From: Reyranella sp. | GTDB taxonomy: Bacteria; Pseudomonadota; Alphaproteobacteria; Reyranellales; Reyranellaceae | Direction: 5' to 3' | Length of the DNA: 43,801 nucleotides | Assembly (NCBI RefSeq): GCF_004296935.1 | Contig: NZ_SCVH01000001.1 | Span: forward strand, 1 to 43,801 | In this document: one piece after another, positions 25,231-33,887 of the stretch | Layout: every line of letters begins with the position of its first letter | Numbering within the stretch: position 1 is the stretch's first letter | Program-made: the position numbers and the translations under genes | Notes under the pieces: generated by a model | Told to the model about the DNA's origin: nothing | Database searches by the model: none | What the model saw: the letters and a program-made list of their open reading frames with translations, nothing else

Positions 25231-25278
25231 TGTCTTTGTCCCGGAAAACGCTTTGAAAACAAGTATTTAGTGAATTGC

Positions 25279-25293
25279 CATGACACCGTCATG
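25279..25293. promoter_or_regulatory. Palindrome CATGAC-ACC-GTCATG upstream of ppk
   Basis: A perfect 6-bp inverted repeat with a 3-base centre lies 55 bp before the ppk start, in the AT-rich divergent gap with the SixA-like gene. The half-sites resemble GTCAT of Pho boxes, but they are inverted rather than directly repeated, so a PhoB site is not established. Confidence 0.4.
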
Positions 25294-25347
25294 TAGAGGC
25301 GTTACCGTTTCTGTGAACAATTTTTGGGAGACGCCCCGCTCCGGGCA

Positions 25348-27516
25348 ATGATGGACGCCCTCGAAACGACAGCCGAGCCAGTCTCGGCGCTGGACATAAC
25401 CCCGGACAGCCCGCGGCGCTTCATCAATCGGGAGCTGTCGTGGCTCGCCTTCAACATGCGGGTGCTCGAAGAGGCCAGCAACAAGCGCCATCCATTGCTC
25501 GAGCGCGTCCGGTTTCTGTCGATTTCGGCCGACAATCTCGATGAATTCTACATGGTCCGTGTCGCCGGTCTGGTCGACATGCTGCAGACAAGGTCGACGC
25601 TGCTGAGCGATGATGGCATGACGCCTGCCGAGCAGCTCCTGGCGATCCGCGACCAGGCCTCGCACCTGATGGCTCACCAGCAGGACGTTTGGGCAACCCT
25701 CCGGGACGAACTGCGGGAGGCCGGCATCGCGGTCGTCGGGTCCGACGAACTGTCCGCCACCGAGCGCGCCTGGCTCGACCAGTACTTCATCGACCAGGTC
25801 TTCCCGATCCTGACGCCGCTTGCCATCGATCCGGCTCACCCGTTTCCGTTCATCGTCAACGGCGGTTTTTCCGCCATCCTCAAGCTGCAGCGCAAGGATG
25901 ACCGCCGACCTCTGATGGCGCTGCTGCCGTTGCCGTCGCAGGTCGACCGGTTTGTTCGGTTGCCGGGGACTTCAATCCGGTTCCTGTCGCTTGAGGATCT
26001 GGTCGACATCTACCTGCCGCGGCTCTTCCCCGGCTATGAGGTCATCGAGCAGGCCTTCTTCCGCGTGATCCGTGACAGCGACGTCGAGATCAACGAGGAA
26101 GCCGAGGATCTCGTCCTGCTCTACGAGAGCGCACTCAAGCGTCGCCGACGTGGCGACCTGATCTCGATCTCGATCAACAGCGCCATGCCGGCCGAGCTGC
26201 GCGACTTCCTGTTCGACCAGCTCGAGATTCCGGATCAGACCCCGACCGTGCACGTCTTCCATCTCGATCGCATGCTGAACATTGGCGACGTCAAGGCGGT
26301 GATCGTCGACGACCGGCCCGACCTCAAGTTCGTGCCCTACAATGCCCGCTTCCCCGAGCGCATCCGCGATTTTGGCGGCGATTGCTTCGCTGCCATCCGC
26401 GCCAAGGACATTGTCGTGCACCATCCCTACGAAAGTTTCGACGTCGTGGTGCAGTTCCTGCGCCAGGCGTCGCGCGATCCGGCGGTGGTGGCGATCAAGC
26501 AGACGCTCTACCGCACCAGCCACGACTCGCCGATCGTCAAGGAGCTGATCTCGGCGGCCGAGGCGGGCAAGACCGTGACGGCGCTGGTCGAGCTCAAGGC
26601 GCGCTTCGACGAGGAGGCCAACATCCGCTGGGCGCGCGATCTCGAGCGCGCCGGCGTGCAGGTGGTCTACGGCTTCATCGACCTGAAGACCCACGCCAAG
26701 GTGTCGATGGTGGTGCGCCGCGAGGCCCAGGCGATTCGCACCTACGTCCATTTCGGTACCGGCAATTACCATCCGATCACGGCGCGCATCTATACCGACC
26801 TGTCGTTCTTCACTTGCGATCCGGCGATGTGCCGTGACGCCGCGCGCCTGTTCAACTACATGACCGGCTACGCCCGCCCCGAGCAGATGGAGAAGATCGC
26901 CTTCGCGCCGGTGACGCTCCGGCCCAAGCTCTACAGCCAGATCGACGCCGAGATCGCCAACGCCCGGGCAGGCAAGCCCGCGGGTATGTGGATCAAGCTG
27001 AATTCGCTGGTCGATTCCGGCCTGATCGACCGCCTCTATGCGGCCTCGCAGGCGGGGGTGCAGGTCGACCTGGTAGTCCGTGGCATTTGCTGCCTGCGCC
27101 CCGGCGTGAAGGGCCTGAGCGACAACATCCGCGTGCGCAGCATGATCGGCCGCTTTCTGGAGCACGCCCGCATCATGTGCTTCGGCAACGGCAAGGCGCT
27201 GCCATCGCCGAAAGCCAATGTCTTTCTCTCATCGGCCGACTGGATGCCGCGCAACCTCGATCGCCGCGTCGAGCTTCTCTGCCCGGTTGAAAACGCGACG
27301 GTCCACGAACAGGTGCTCGACCAGATCATGGTCGCCAACCTCAAGGACGACGGCCAGAGTTGGATCATGACGCCGGACGGCACCTACATCCGGCCCCATC
27401 CGGGCAAGGAGCCGTTCATCGCGCACCATTATTTCATGACCAATCCGTCGCTGTCGGGCCGTGGCAGCGCCCTCAAGCTGAGCGGAGCGGTCCCGCGACT
27501 GGTTCTCAAGTCCTGA
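25348..27516 (+). CDS. ppk: Polyphosphate kinase 1
   Basis: PPK1 polymerises the gamma phosphate of ATP into polyphosphate. All four domains are present: N ([21 protein letters not shown]), the H domain, and two phospholipase-D-like domains. The phosphorylated histidine is about H449 in KTHAKVSMV, and the second conserved histidine about H606 in FLEHARI. With ATG 25348 the protein has 722 residues; a TTG at 25324 adds 8. No good Shine-Dalgarno sequence precedes either start. Ppx follows 94 bp downstream, so synthesis and breakdown of polyphosphate are genetically linked. Confidence 0.96.
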   Translation: MMDALETTAEPVSALDITPDSPRRFINRELSWLAFNMRVLEEASNKRHPLLERVRFLSISADNLDEFYMVRVAGLVDMLQTRSTLLSDDGMTPAEQLLAIRDQASHLMAHQQDVWATLRDELREAGIAVVGSDELSATERAWLDQYFIDQVFPILTPLAIDPAHPFPFIVNGGFSAILKLQRKDDRRPLMALLPLPSQVDRFVRLPGTSIRFLSLEDLVDIYLPRLFPGYEVIEQAFFRVIRDSDVEINEEAEDLVLLYESALKRRRRGDLISISINSAMPAELRDFLFDQLEIPDQTPTVHVFHLDRMLNIGDVKAVIVDDRPDLKFVPYNARFPERIRDFGGDCFAAIRAKDIVVHHPYESFDVVVQFLRQASRDPAVVAIKQTLYRTSHDSPIVKELISAAEAGKTVTALVELKARFDEEANIRWARDLERAGVQVVYGFIDLKTHAKVSMVVRREAQAIRTYVHFGTGNYHPITARIYTDLSFFTCDPAMCRDAARLFNYMTGYARPEQMEKIAFAPVTLRPKLYSQIDAEIANARAGKPAGMWIKLNSLVDSGLIDRLYAASQAGVQVDLVVRGICCLRPGVKGLSDNIRVRSMIGRFLEHARIMCFGNGKALPSPKANVFLSSADWMPRNLDRRVELLCPVENATVHEQVLDQIMVANLKDDGQSWIMTPDGTYIRPHPGKEPFIAHHYFMTNPSLSGRGSALKLSGAVPRLVLKS

Positions 27517-27610
27517 TCCCGCCAGCGGCGTCTCCGGCGCCGTCCGCGTCGCCGCGTCGCGCCCGTATCGCCGCTGCAATCCTGTCCGGTTTGGGGTAGA
27601 GGGAGCGCGC

Positions 27611-29116
27611 ATGGACGGTGAACCGACCGCGGGCGCGCCACTTCAGCCTCACCCGCCTGAAAAGGGCCGCGTTGGAATCATCGACGTTGGCTCGAATTCG
27701 ATCCGTCTCGTCGTCTACGAGCGGGCGAGCCGTGCCCCGCTGCCGGTGTTCAATGAAAAGGTGCTGTGCGGCCTCGCCCGTGGTCTCGACGCCACCGGCC
27801 GGCTCAACCCGGAAGGCGTCGAGATGGCGCTGGCCAACATCGACCGATTCACCACGCTCGCGCACAACATGAAGGTGACGTCGCTCGACCTGCTGGCGAC
27901 GGCGGCCGTTCGCGACGCCGCCGACGGCGCCGACTTCATGCGCGAGCTGGAGCGGCGGCCGGGAATCAAGGCCCACATCGTGAGCGGCCGGGACGAGGCG
28001 CGCTTTTCCGGCCTGGGCGTGATCTGCGGCATGCCCGACGCCAGTGGCGTGATGGGCGACCTGGGCGGCGGCAGCCTCGAACTGGTGGCGCTGGCCGACG
28101 GCAAATTGGGCGAGTCGAGCACGCTGCCGGTCGGACCGTTACGCCTGATGTCCTCGGGCAAGGGTGACCCCAAGCGCGCCGTGGTCGATGCCGTCGAGAG
28201 CGTGCGCTGGCTGCGCGATGAAACCGGCAAGACTTTCTACGCCGTGGGCGGCGCCTGGCGTTCCTTCGCGCGCCTGCACATGGAGCAGGCGGGTTACCCG
28301 CTGCATATCATCCACCATTACGAGATCGCGGCCGAAGAGGCACGCGCGGTCGCCCGGCTGATCGCCGTGCAGAGCGCCAAGTCGCTGGAGAAGATGCCGG
28401 GCGTGTCGCGCCGCCGCGTCGACACCCTGCCGCTCGCTTGTCTCGCGCTTGATCGCTTGCTGGTGGCGCTGAAGCCGAAGACGGTCGTCTTCTCGGCATT
28501 CGGTCTGCGCGAGGGCTTCTATCACGAACGTCTGAGCGAGACGGAGCGGGCGCGTCATCCACTGATTGCCTTCGCCGAGGAGCAGGGGGCCGGCTGGCGG
28601 CGCTTCGACCTGTCGCCGGCCGAGATCTTCGACTGGCTGAGCCCGGCCTTTGCCGACGAGAGCCCGGCCGACCGCATCCTGCGAACCGCTGCCTGCCATT
28701 TGAGCGACATCTCGTGGAACGACCATCCCGACTATCGCGCCGAGCAGGCCTATGTCCGGGTGCTGCATCTTCCGGCGCCAGGCATGAGCCACCGCGATCG
28801 CGCCGTTCTCGCGATGGCGCTGACATATCGCTACAAGAGCGATCCCAAGTCGGCCACGATGGATACCGCGCTCCGGCTTTCAGACAACAAGGGCAAGGCC
28901 TTTGCGCGCCGGCTGGGCGCCTGCCTCAGGCTCGCCTACAACCTCTCGGGCGGCGCGCCCGGGCTGCTGCCGCAGATCTCGCTTAGGCGCACCGATCGCG
29001 ATCTGAGGCTGATCGTGCCGGCGGAACTGAAGCGTGCGTTGGGTGATGTCACGGCCCGGCGCCTGCAGACAGCCGCCGAAGCGTTCGATCTCAAGTCGAC
29101 GATCGTCTCGGCCTAG
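27611..29116 (+). CDS. ppx: Exopolyphosphatase (Ppx/GppA family)
   Basis: This 501-residue phosphatase of the actin-like ATPase fold releases orthophosphate from polyphosphate ends or hydrolyses pppGpp. The phosphate-1 loop is GIIDVGSNSIRLVVY (about 22-36) and the phosphate-2 loop GDLGGGSLEL (about 153-162). ATAAVRDA and SGRDEARFSGLGV lie between. The C-terminal half contains the helical extension of longer Ppx proteins. ATG 27611 is preceded by AGAGGGAG. It is probably cotranscribed with ppk and ends 8 bp from the convergent rnd gene. Confidence 0.95.
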   Translation: MDGEPTAGAPLQPHPPEKGRVGIIDVGSNSIRLVVYERASRAPLPVFNEKVLCGLARGLDATGRLNPEGVEMALANIDRFTTLAHNMKVTSLDLLATAAVRDAADGADFMRELERRPGIKAHIVSGRDEARFSGLGVICGMPDASGVMGDLGGGSLELVALADGKLGESSTLPVGPLRLMSSGKGDPKRAVVDAVESVRWLRDETGKTFYAVGGAWRSFARLHMEQAGYPLHIIHHYEIAAEEARAVARLIAVQSAKSLEKMPGVSRRRVDTLPLACLALDRLLVALKPKTVVFSAFGLREGFYHERLSETERARHPLIAFAEEQGAGWRRFDLSPAEIFDWLSPAFADESPADRILRTAACHLSDISWNDHPDYRAEQAYVRVLHLPAPGMSHRDRAVLAMALTYRYKSDPKSATMDTALRLSDNKGKAFARRLGACLRLAYNLSGGAPGLLPQISLRRTDRDLRLIVPAELKRALGDVTARRLQTAAEAFDLKSTIVSA

Positions 29117-29119
29117 GGC

Positions 29120-29133
29120 GCGACCTAGGTCGC
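29120..29133. repeat. 14-bp palindrome between ppx and rnd
   Basis: GCGACCTAGGTCGC is a perfect 14-bp palindrome covering the rnd stop codon and ending the convergent ppx-rnd junction. It has no loop, so it is more likely to be a DNA site or chance than a terminator. Confidence 0.6.
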
Positions 29134-30282
29134 TGGTGTCACTGGGATCAGCCGCGCCTGGTCGCCCGCGAGCGCCAGCGACACGCGGCCCTCGATCAGG
29201 TTGACGGCGTCGGCACCAAATACCTCACGTCGCCAACCCTTGAGTACCGGCAGGTCGCGCTTGCCAGCGGCCAGGCGATCGAGCTCGTCGGCGCTGGCCA
29301 CCAGGCGCCCGGCGACGCCGGCCTGCTCGGCCTTCAGCCGGAGCAGGGTACGCAGCAGGTCGACGACGGCGCCCGGCGCGCGGAGCTGTTCGGTGGGCTT
29401 GTCGCGCGTCGGCAGGTCGGACTCGGGCAGGCTGCGGGCCCGCTCGATGGCCTCCATGAGTTCGCGACCCTGCCACCCCTCGGCGAAGCCGCGACCGAGC
29501 CCGCGGGTCAGGCCGAGTTCCTCGATCGTCTTGGGGGCGTGGCTTGAGATTTCGAGCAGCTGTTCGTCGCGCAGCAGGCGCTGGCGTGGAATGTCGATGC
29601 GCTGCGCGGTGCGTTCGCGCCACGCCGCGGCCTCCTTCAGGATCGCCAGCAGCCGGGGCGAGGAGCCGCGCGGCTTGAGCCGGCGCCAGGCCTGCTCGGG
29701 ATCGGCCCGGTAGGTCGCCGGGTCGTTGAGGACGGCCATCTCCTCGGTGATCCACGGCAGCCGCCCAGACTTCTCGAGCTGGTGCTTCAGCTTCTCGTAG
29801 ACCACGCGCAGATGGGTGACGTCCGACAGCGCGTAAGTGATCTGCCGTTCGCTCAGCGGCCGGCGGCTCCAGTCGGTGAAGCGGCTCGACTTGTCGATCT
29901 TGGCCTTGGCGAGCTTGGTGGCGAGCGATTCGTAGGACGCGGCCTCGCCATGGCCGCACACCATGGCCGCGACCTGGGTGTCGAACAGAGGCTGCGGCAC
30001 CTGCGTCATGCGCAGGTAGAAGATTTCGAGATCCTGGCGGGCGGCGTGAAAGACCTTCAACACCCTGGGGTTGGCCATCAACTCGTCGAGCGGCGCGAGG
30101 TCGATGCCGTCGGCCAGCGCGTCGATCGCGGCCGCATCCTCGGGCCCCGCCACCTGCGCCAGGCAGAGTTTGGGCCAGTAGGTGCGCTCGCGCATGAATT
30201 CGGTGTCGACGGCGATGAATTCGGCCTCGGCCAAGGGCTTGCAGAAGGCGGCGAGTTCGGCGGTCGTGGTGATGAGCTTCAT
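29125..30282 (-). CDS. rnd: Ribonuclease D
   Basis: This 385-residue 3'-5' exoribonuclease matures tRNA and other small RNA ends. The DEDDy catalytic set is complete: D26 and E28 (FIAVDTEFM), D84 (AARQDLEIFY), and Y150 with D154 (ITYALSDVTHL). One HRDC domain (about 205-290: ILKEAAAWRERTAQR, PRQRLLRDEQLLEI) and a second HRDC-like region follow. Length matches the family. It diverges from aspS across 127 bp, an arrangement common in alphaproteobacteria. Confidence 0.96.
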   Translation of the reverse strand: MKLITTTAELAAFCKPLAEAEFIAVDTEFMRERTYWPKLCLAQVAGPEDAAAIDALADGIDLAPLDELMANPRVLKVFHAARQDLEIFYLRMTQVPQPLFDTQVAAMVCGHGEAASYESLATKLAKAKIDKSSRFTDWSRRPLSERQITYALSDVTHLRVVYEKLKHQLEKSGRLPWITEEMAVLNDPATYRADPEQAWRRLKPRGSSPRLLAILKEAAAWRERTAQRIDIPRQRLLRDEQLLEISSHAPKTIEELGLTRGLGRGFAEGWQGRELMEAIERARSLPESDLPTRDKPTEQLRAPGAVVDLLRTLLRLKAEQAGVAGRLVASADELDRLAAGKRDLPVLKGWRREVFGADAVNLIEGRVSLALAGDQARLIPVTPAT

Positions 30283-30357
30283 TGGAGGCGATCTATAGCG
30301 GGCGGGGCCGCTGCCGGCAAAGCCAACCCCACGGGAGGGGGGCCGTTCCCTTGACTT

Positions 30358-30399
30358 GGCACGACAATCCGTGCCTTTTGCCGGGCCGATAAAACCCGG
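30358..30399 (+). promoter_or_regulatory. Two hairpins in the aspS leader
   Basis: GGCACG (30358-30363) pairs with CGTGCC (30370-30375) and is followed by TTTT. CCGGG (30381-30385) pairs with CCCGG (30395-30399), ending 10 bases before the aspS ATG. A stem with a T-run followed by a stem over the ribosome-binding region could act as an attenuator or translational control. No T-box, leader peptide or known riboswitch motif was recognised. A TTGACT at 30351-30356 has no good -10 partner. Confidence 0.45.
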
Positions 30400-30409
30400 A
30401 AAATATGTA

Positions 30410-32215
30410 ATGTCTTCAGTCTACCGAACCCATACGTGCGGCGCACTCCGGCCGCAGAATGTCGGCCAGGAAGCCCGCCTGTCGGGCTGGGTCCAGCGGA
30501 AGCGTGACCACGGCAATCTGCTGTTCATCGACCTGCGCGATCACTATGGCGTGACCCAGGTGGTGGTGGACGCAAGCAGCCCGGTCTTCAAGACCGCCGA
30601 GGCGGTGCGCAGCGAGAGCGTGATCACGGTCAGCGGCAAGGTGGTCGCCCGCGACGCCGCCACTGTCAACCCGCGACTGGCCACCGGGCAGGTCGAACTC
30701 GACGCCGCCGAGATGGTCGTGCAGTCGATGGCCGAGCCCCTGCCGATTCCGGTCCACATCGAGAACGACACGACGCCCGAGGAACTGCGGCTGAAATACC
30801 GCTTCCTCGACCTGCGCAAGGACAAGCTGCACAAGAACATCGTGCTGCGCAGCCAGGTCATCTCCTCGCTTAGGCGGCGCATGATCGAGCAGGACTTCAT
30901 CGAATTCCAGACGCCGATCCTGACCGCCGACAGCCCGGAAGGCGCGCGTTCCTACGTCGTGCCGAGCAGGCTCCATCCCGGCAAGTTCTACGCGCTGCCG
31001 CAGGCGCCGCAGATGTTCAAGCAGCTCCTGATGGTGTCGGGCTTCGACCGCTACTTCCAGATCGCGCCCTGCTTCCGCGACGAGGATGCGCGCGCCGACC
31101 GCGCGCCGGGCGAGTTCTACCAGCTCGACTTCGAGATGAGCTTCGTCACGCAGGAGGACGTCTTCGCCGCCATCGAGCCGGTACTGGGCGGCGTGTTCGA
31201 GGAATTCGCGGGCTTCGGCCGCGAAGCCCCGCGCAAGGTGACGCCGTTCCCGTTCCCGCGCATTCCCTACGCCGAGGCGCTGCTGACCTATGGCACCGAC
31301 AAGCCCGACCTGCGCAATCCGCTGCGCATCGTCGACGTGGCCGAGGTCTTTGCCGGATCCGACTTCAAGGTCTTCGCCGGCATCGTGGCCGCGGGGGGAG
31401 TCGTGCGGGCGCTGCGTGCGCCCAAGGCCGCCAGCCAGCCGCGCAGCTTCTTCGACAAGCTCAATTCCTGGGCCCAGGGCGAGGGCAAGCCGGGCCTGGG
31501 CTACATCGGTCTCGAAGGCGGCGCGGGCAAGGGTCCGATCGCCAAGTTCGTCGCCGGCGAGCGCCTCGACAGGCTGAAGGCGCTGACCGGGGCCGAGGAT
31601 GGCGATGCGGTGTTCTTCGTCGCCGACAAGCCGGAGCAGGCGTGGAAATTCGCCGGACAGGCGCGCACCAAGGTTGCGCAGGAACTGGGCGTCATTGCCG
31701 AGGACGAGTTCCGCTTCTGCTGGATCGTCGACTTCCCGATGTTCGAGTACGACGAGAAGGCCAAGAAGATCGATTTCAGCCACAACCCGTTCTCGATGCC
31801 CCAGGGTGGGCTCGAGGCGCTGGAAACGCAGGATCCGCTCACCATCAATGCCTGGCAGTACGACATCGTCTGCAACGGCATCGAGCTCTGCTCGGGCGCC
31901 ATCCGCAACCACAAGCCTGAGATCATGTACAAGGCGTTCGGGATTGCCGGTTACAGCCGCGAAGAGGTCGAGGCGCGCTTCGGCGGCATGCTGAACGCCT
32001 TCAAGTTCGGCGCCCCGCCGCATGGTGGCGCCGCGCCGGGTGTCGACCGTATCGTCATGCTGCTGGCCGACGAACCCAACATCCGCGAAGTCATCTGCTT
32101 CCCGATGAACCAGCAGGCGGTCGACCTGATGATGGATGCGCCGGCCGAACTGCCGGCCGAAAAGCTGCGTGAACTGCACATCGGCTTGCGGCTGCCGCCC
32201 CCCAGGAAGGACTAG
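30410..32215 (+). CDS. aspS: Aspartyl-tRNA synthetase (probably non-discriminating)
   Basis: This 601-residue bacterial-type class IIb synthetase has an N-terminal OB-fold ([24 protein letters not shown]), motif 2 with [11 protein letters not shown], the GAD insertion, and motif 3 with [10 protein letters not shown]. The OB-fold residue that separates enzyme types is histidine (RDHG, H34), as in AspRS forms that also charge tRNA-Asn, whereas E. coli has leucine there. That suggests an indirect Asn-tRNA route through GatCAB, an inference that depends on lack of AsnS in the genome. ATG 30410 is used; the frame opens at 30356. Confidence 0.97.
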   Translation: MSSVYRTHTCGALRPQNVGQEARLSGWVQRKRDHGNLLFIDLRDHYGVTQVVVDASSPVFKTAEAVRSESVITVSGKVVARDAATVNPRLATGQVELDAAEMVVQSMAEPLPIPVHIENDTTPEELRLKYRFLDLRKDKLHKNIVLRSQVISSLRRRMIEQDFIEFQTPILTADSPEGARSYVVPSRLHPGKFYALPQAPQMFKQLLMVSGFDRYFQIAPCFRDEDARADRAPGEFYQLDFEMSFVTQEDVFAAIEPVLGGVFEEFAGFGREAPRKVTPFPFPRIPYAEALLTYGTDKPDLRNPLRIVDVAEVFAGSDFKVFAGIVAAGGVVRALRAPKAASQPRSFFDKLNSWAQGEGKPGLGYIGLEGGAGKGPIAKFVAGERLDRLKALTGAEDGDAVFFVADKPEQAWKFAGQARTKVAQELGVIAEDEFRFCWIVDFPMFEYDEKAKKIDFSHNPFSMPQGGLEALETQDPLTINAWQYDIVCNGIELCSGAIRNHKPEIMYKAFGIAGYSREEVEARFGGMLNAFKFGAPPHGGAAPGVDRIVMLLADEPNIREVICFPMNQQAVDLMMDAPAELPAEKLRELHIGLRLPPPRKD

Positions 32216-32236
32216 GGGTGGTGTTGTTCGTGCAAA

Positions 32237-32265
32237 TTGACTGAATCAACAAAATCAATTATATT
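32237..32265 (+). promoter_or_regulatory. Near-consensus sigma-70 promoter before lipoprotein gene
   Basis: TTGACT (32237-32242) and TATATT (32260-32265) are spaced by exactly 17 bp within an unusually AT-rich stretch of about 70 bp in an otherwise GC-rich region. Each box differs from consensus by one base. The lipoprotein start codon lies 32 bases after the -10 box. Confidence 0.8.
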
Positions 32266-32297
32266 CAAAGAGTTATAGTCTTTTTATAAAGAAGATT

Positions 32298-32837
32298 ATG
32301 AGCTCTTTTCGGCTCCCCATTTCATTTCTGCCGCTGGTCGTGGGCTTGGCCCTTTTGACCGGAGCCTGTGGTGCGCCGCTCGCCATCACGGCGGGAAGTT
32401 ATGCTGCGGACGGCGGCCTGATGGTGGCCAGCGACAAGAGTTCCACCGATCATCTCGCCTCGATGGTGTCCAAGAAGGACTGCGCCCTGTGGCGGGTGTT
32501 CCGCGGCCGCGAGGTCTGCAAGGAGCGGGAAGAGGGCGCCAAGGATCCCTACGCCGTCGACTACAACGAGCCCCAACGGTCGGTAAGCGAGGATGGCACG
32601 ACGTACGGGCCGCCGCTGCGCCCTGCGCCCGACGCGCCGGCCGCCAGCTGGGATGCGGCCGCCTACAAGTCCAGTCCGACACCGTCGCCCGCGCCGGCCG
32701 AACCGGTGACGGCCGTCGCCGATGCGACGCCGGCTCAGCCCGTCGCCGCGGCCCCTGCCGCGCCCAAGGCCAGGAAGGCCAAGGTCGCGCGCTCGGCTAA
32801 GAAGCCTTCACGAGGTCGGGCGGCGCCTGCCCCTTGA
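32298..32837 (+). CDS. Putative lipoprotein with Pro/Ala-rich, basic tail
   Basis: The 179-residue protein has a lipoprotein signal: a hydrophobic stretch from about residue 7 and a lipobox LTGAC with Cys24. The mature part begins GAPLAITAGSYAADGGLMVASDKSSTDHLASMVSKKDC, a segment seen in small alphaproteobacterial lipoproteins, with two more cysteines (KKDCALWRVFRGREVCKE). The last 75 residues are rich in Pro and Ala and end in a Lys/Arg-rich run. No function is known to me. It has a strong promoter (32237-32265). Its 3' end overlaps the convergent dehydrogenase gene by 41 bp. Confidence 0.8.
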   Translation: MSSFRLPISFLPLVVGLALLTGACGAPLAITAGSYAADGGLMVASDKSSTDHLASMVSKKDCALWRVFRGREVCKEREEGAKDPYAVDYNEPQRSVSEDGTTYGPPLRPAPDAPAASWDAAAYKSSPTPSPAPAEPVTAVADATPAQPVAAAPAAPKARKAKVARSAKKPSRGRAAPAP

Positions 32838-33774
32838 GCAGGAAGGCCTCGAGATTGTCGAGCGCCTTGAAGCCCATCGCATTGCGCGTCTCGACCGTGG
32901 CCGAGCCCATATGCGGCAGCAGGAATGCATTCTCGAGATCGTAGTAGCCCCGGTGGATCTTGGGTTCGCCGTCGAACACGTCGAGGCCCGCCGAGGCGAT
33001 CCGGCCGCTCTTGAGCGCGGCGATCAGCGCATCGTCGTCGACGACGCCGCCGCGCGCGGTGTTCACGACGACCGCGCCCTTGGGCAGCTTGCCGATGCGC
33101 TCGGCATTGACCCATTTGTGGGTGGCCGGCGTCATCGGCGCGTTGATCGACAGGAAGTCGCAGTAGGGCAGCATGTCGTCGGCATTGGCGTGGAAGGTGG
33201 CGCCCTTTTCGAGATCGGGCGGCAGACGGCTGCGGTTGCTGTAGTGGATCTGCATACGAAAGGCGCGGGCCCGGTCGGCGACGGCCTGGCCGATGCGGCC
33301 CATGCCCAGGATACCGAGTCTCTTGCCGGTGACATGCACGCCGGTGAGCTGGTTGGGGTTCCAACCGACCCAGTTGTGGGTGCGCAGCATGGTCGTGCCC
33401 TCGTGGGCGCGGCGGGCAGCCCCCAGCAGGCAGAGCAGGGTGATGTCGGCGGTGGCGTCGGTCAGCACATCCGGCGTGTTGCTGACGGCAATGTTGCGCT
33501 TGGTCGCCGCGGCGACGTCGACATGCTCGTAGCCCACCGAGAAGGTGGAGATGATGCGGACCGAAGCCGGCAGGGCGGCGATCGTCTCGGCGTTGAGGGC
33601 GTCGCCCGCGGCGCACATGATGCCGTCGCAGCCGGCCGATGCCTTGACCAGCGCGGGACCGTCATAAAGCCGGTCCTCGGGGTTGAGGACGGCGTCGAAG
33701 CTGGCCGCGAGCCGGGTTTCGACGTCGGGCGGGAAGTGGCGGGTGGCCAGTACCCTGGGTTTGCGATTGGTCAT
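32797..33774 (-). CDS. D-2-hydroxyacid dehydrogenase (glyoxylate reductase type)
   Basis: This 325-residue NAD(P)-dependent dehydrogenase has the nucleotide-binding loop GMGRIGQ (157-163), the catalytic arginine in NTARGGVVDD, an acid in GLDVFDGEP and the histidine in LLPHMGSAT. This set fits GyaR/GhrB-like reductases of glyoxylate or hydroxypyruvate. ATG 33774 has GGGAGG 8 bases upstream; the frame continues to 33834 without a ribosome-binding site. The exact substrate is not determined. Its 3' end overlaps the lipoprotein gene on the opposite strand. Confidence 0.93.
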   Translation of the reverse strand: MTNRKPRVLATRHFPPDVETRLAASFDAVLNPEDRLYDGPALVKASAGCDGIMCAAGDALNAETIAALPASVRIISTFSVGYEHVDVAAATKRNIAVSNTPDVLTDATADITLLCLLGAARRAHEGTTMLRTHNWVGWNPNQLTGVHVTGKRLGILGMGRIGQAVADRARAFRMQIHYSNRSRLPPDLEKGATFHANADDMLPYCDFLSINAPMTPATHKWVNAERIGKLPKGAVVVNTARGGVVDDDALIAALKSGRIASAGLDVFDGEPKIHRGYYDLENAFLLPHMGSATVETRNAMGFKALDNLEAFLLKGQAPPDLVKAS

Positions 33775-33887
33775 GGTCGCTATCCTCCCTGTGCAGCCCT
33801 GCCGCAGGCGATCATTCTGGTATTCCGCGCGCATGGATATTACGCTTGGCCGCCCGGCTACAAGGCCTAGCCCCCAGCCATTGTCCG

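Noticed and set aside
25279-25293. PhoB box upstream of ppk
   Set aside because: Pho boxes are direct repeats with 11-bp phasing. This site is an inverted repeat, so it was reported only as a palindrome.
30416-32179. Leftward 587-codon frame
   Set aside because: It is antisense to aspS and a composition artefact.
33846-33887. Upstream TTG start for the first EipB-like gene
   Set aside because: It adds 14 residues before the signal peptide without a ribosome-binding site; TTG 33888 gives a more normal signal sequence, though neither is strong.
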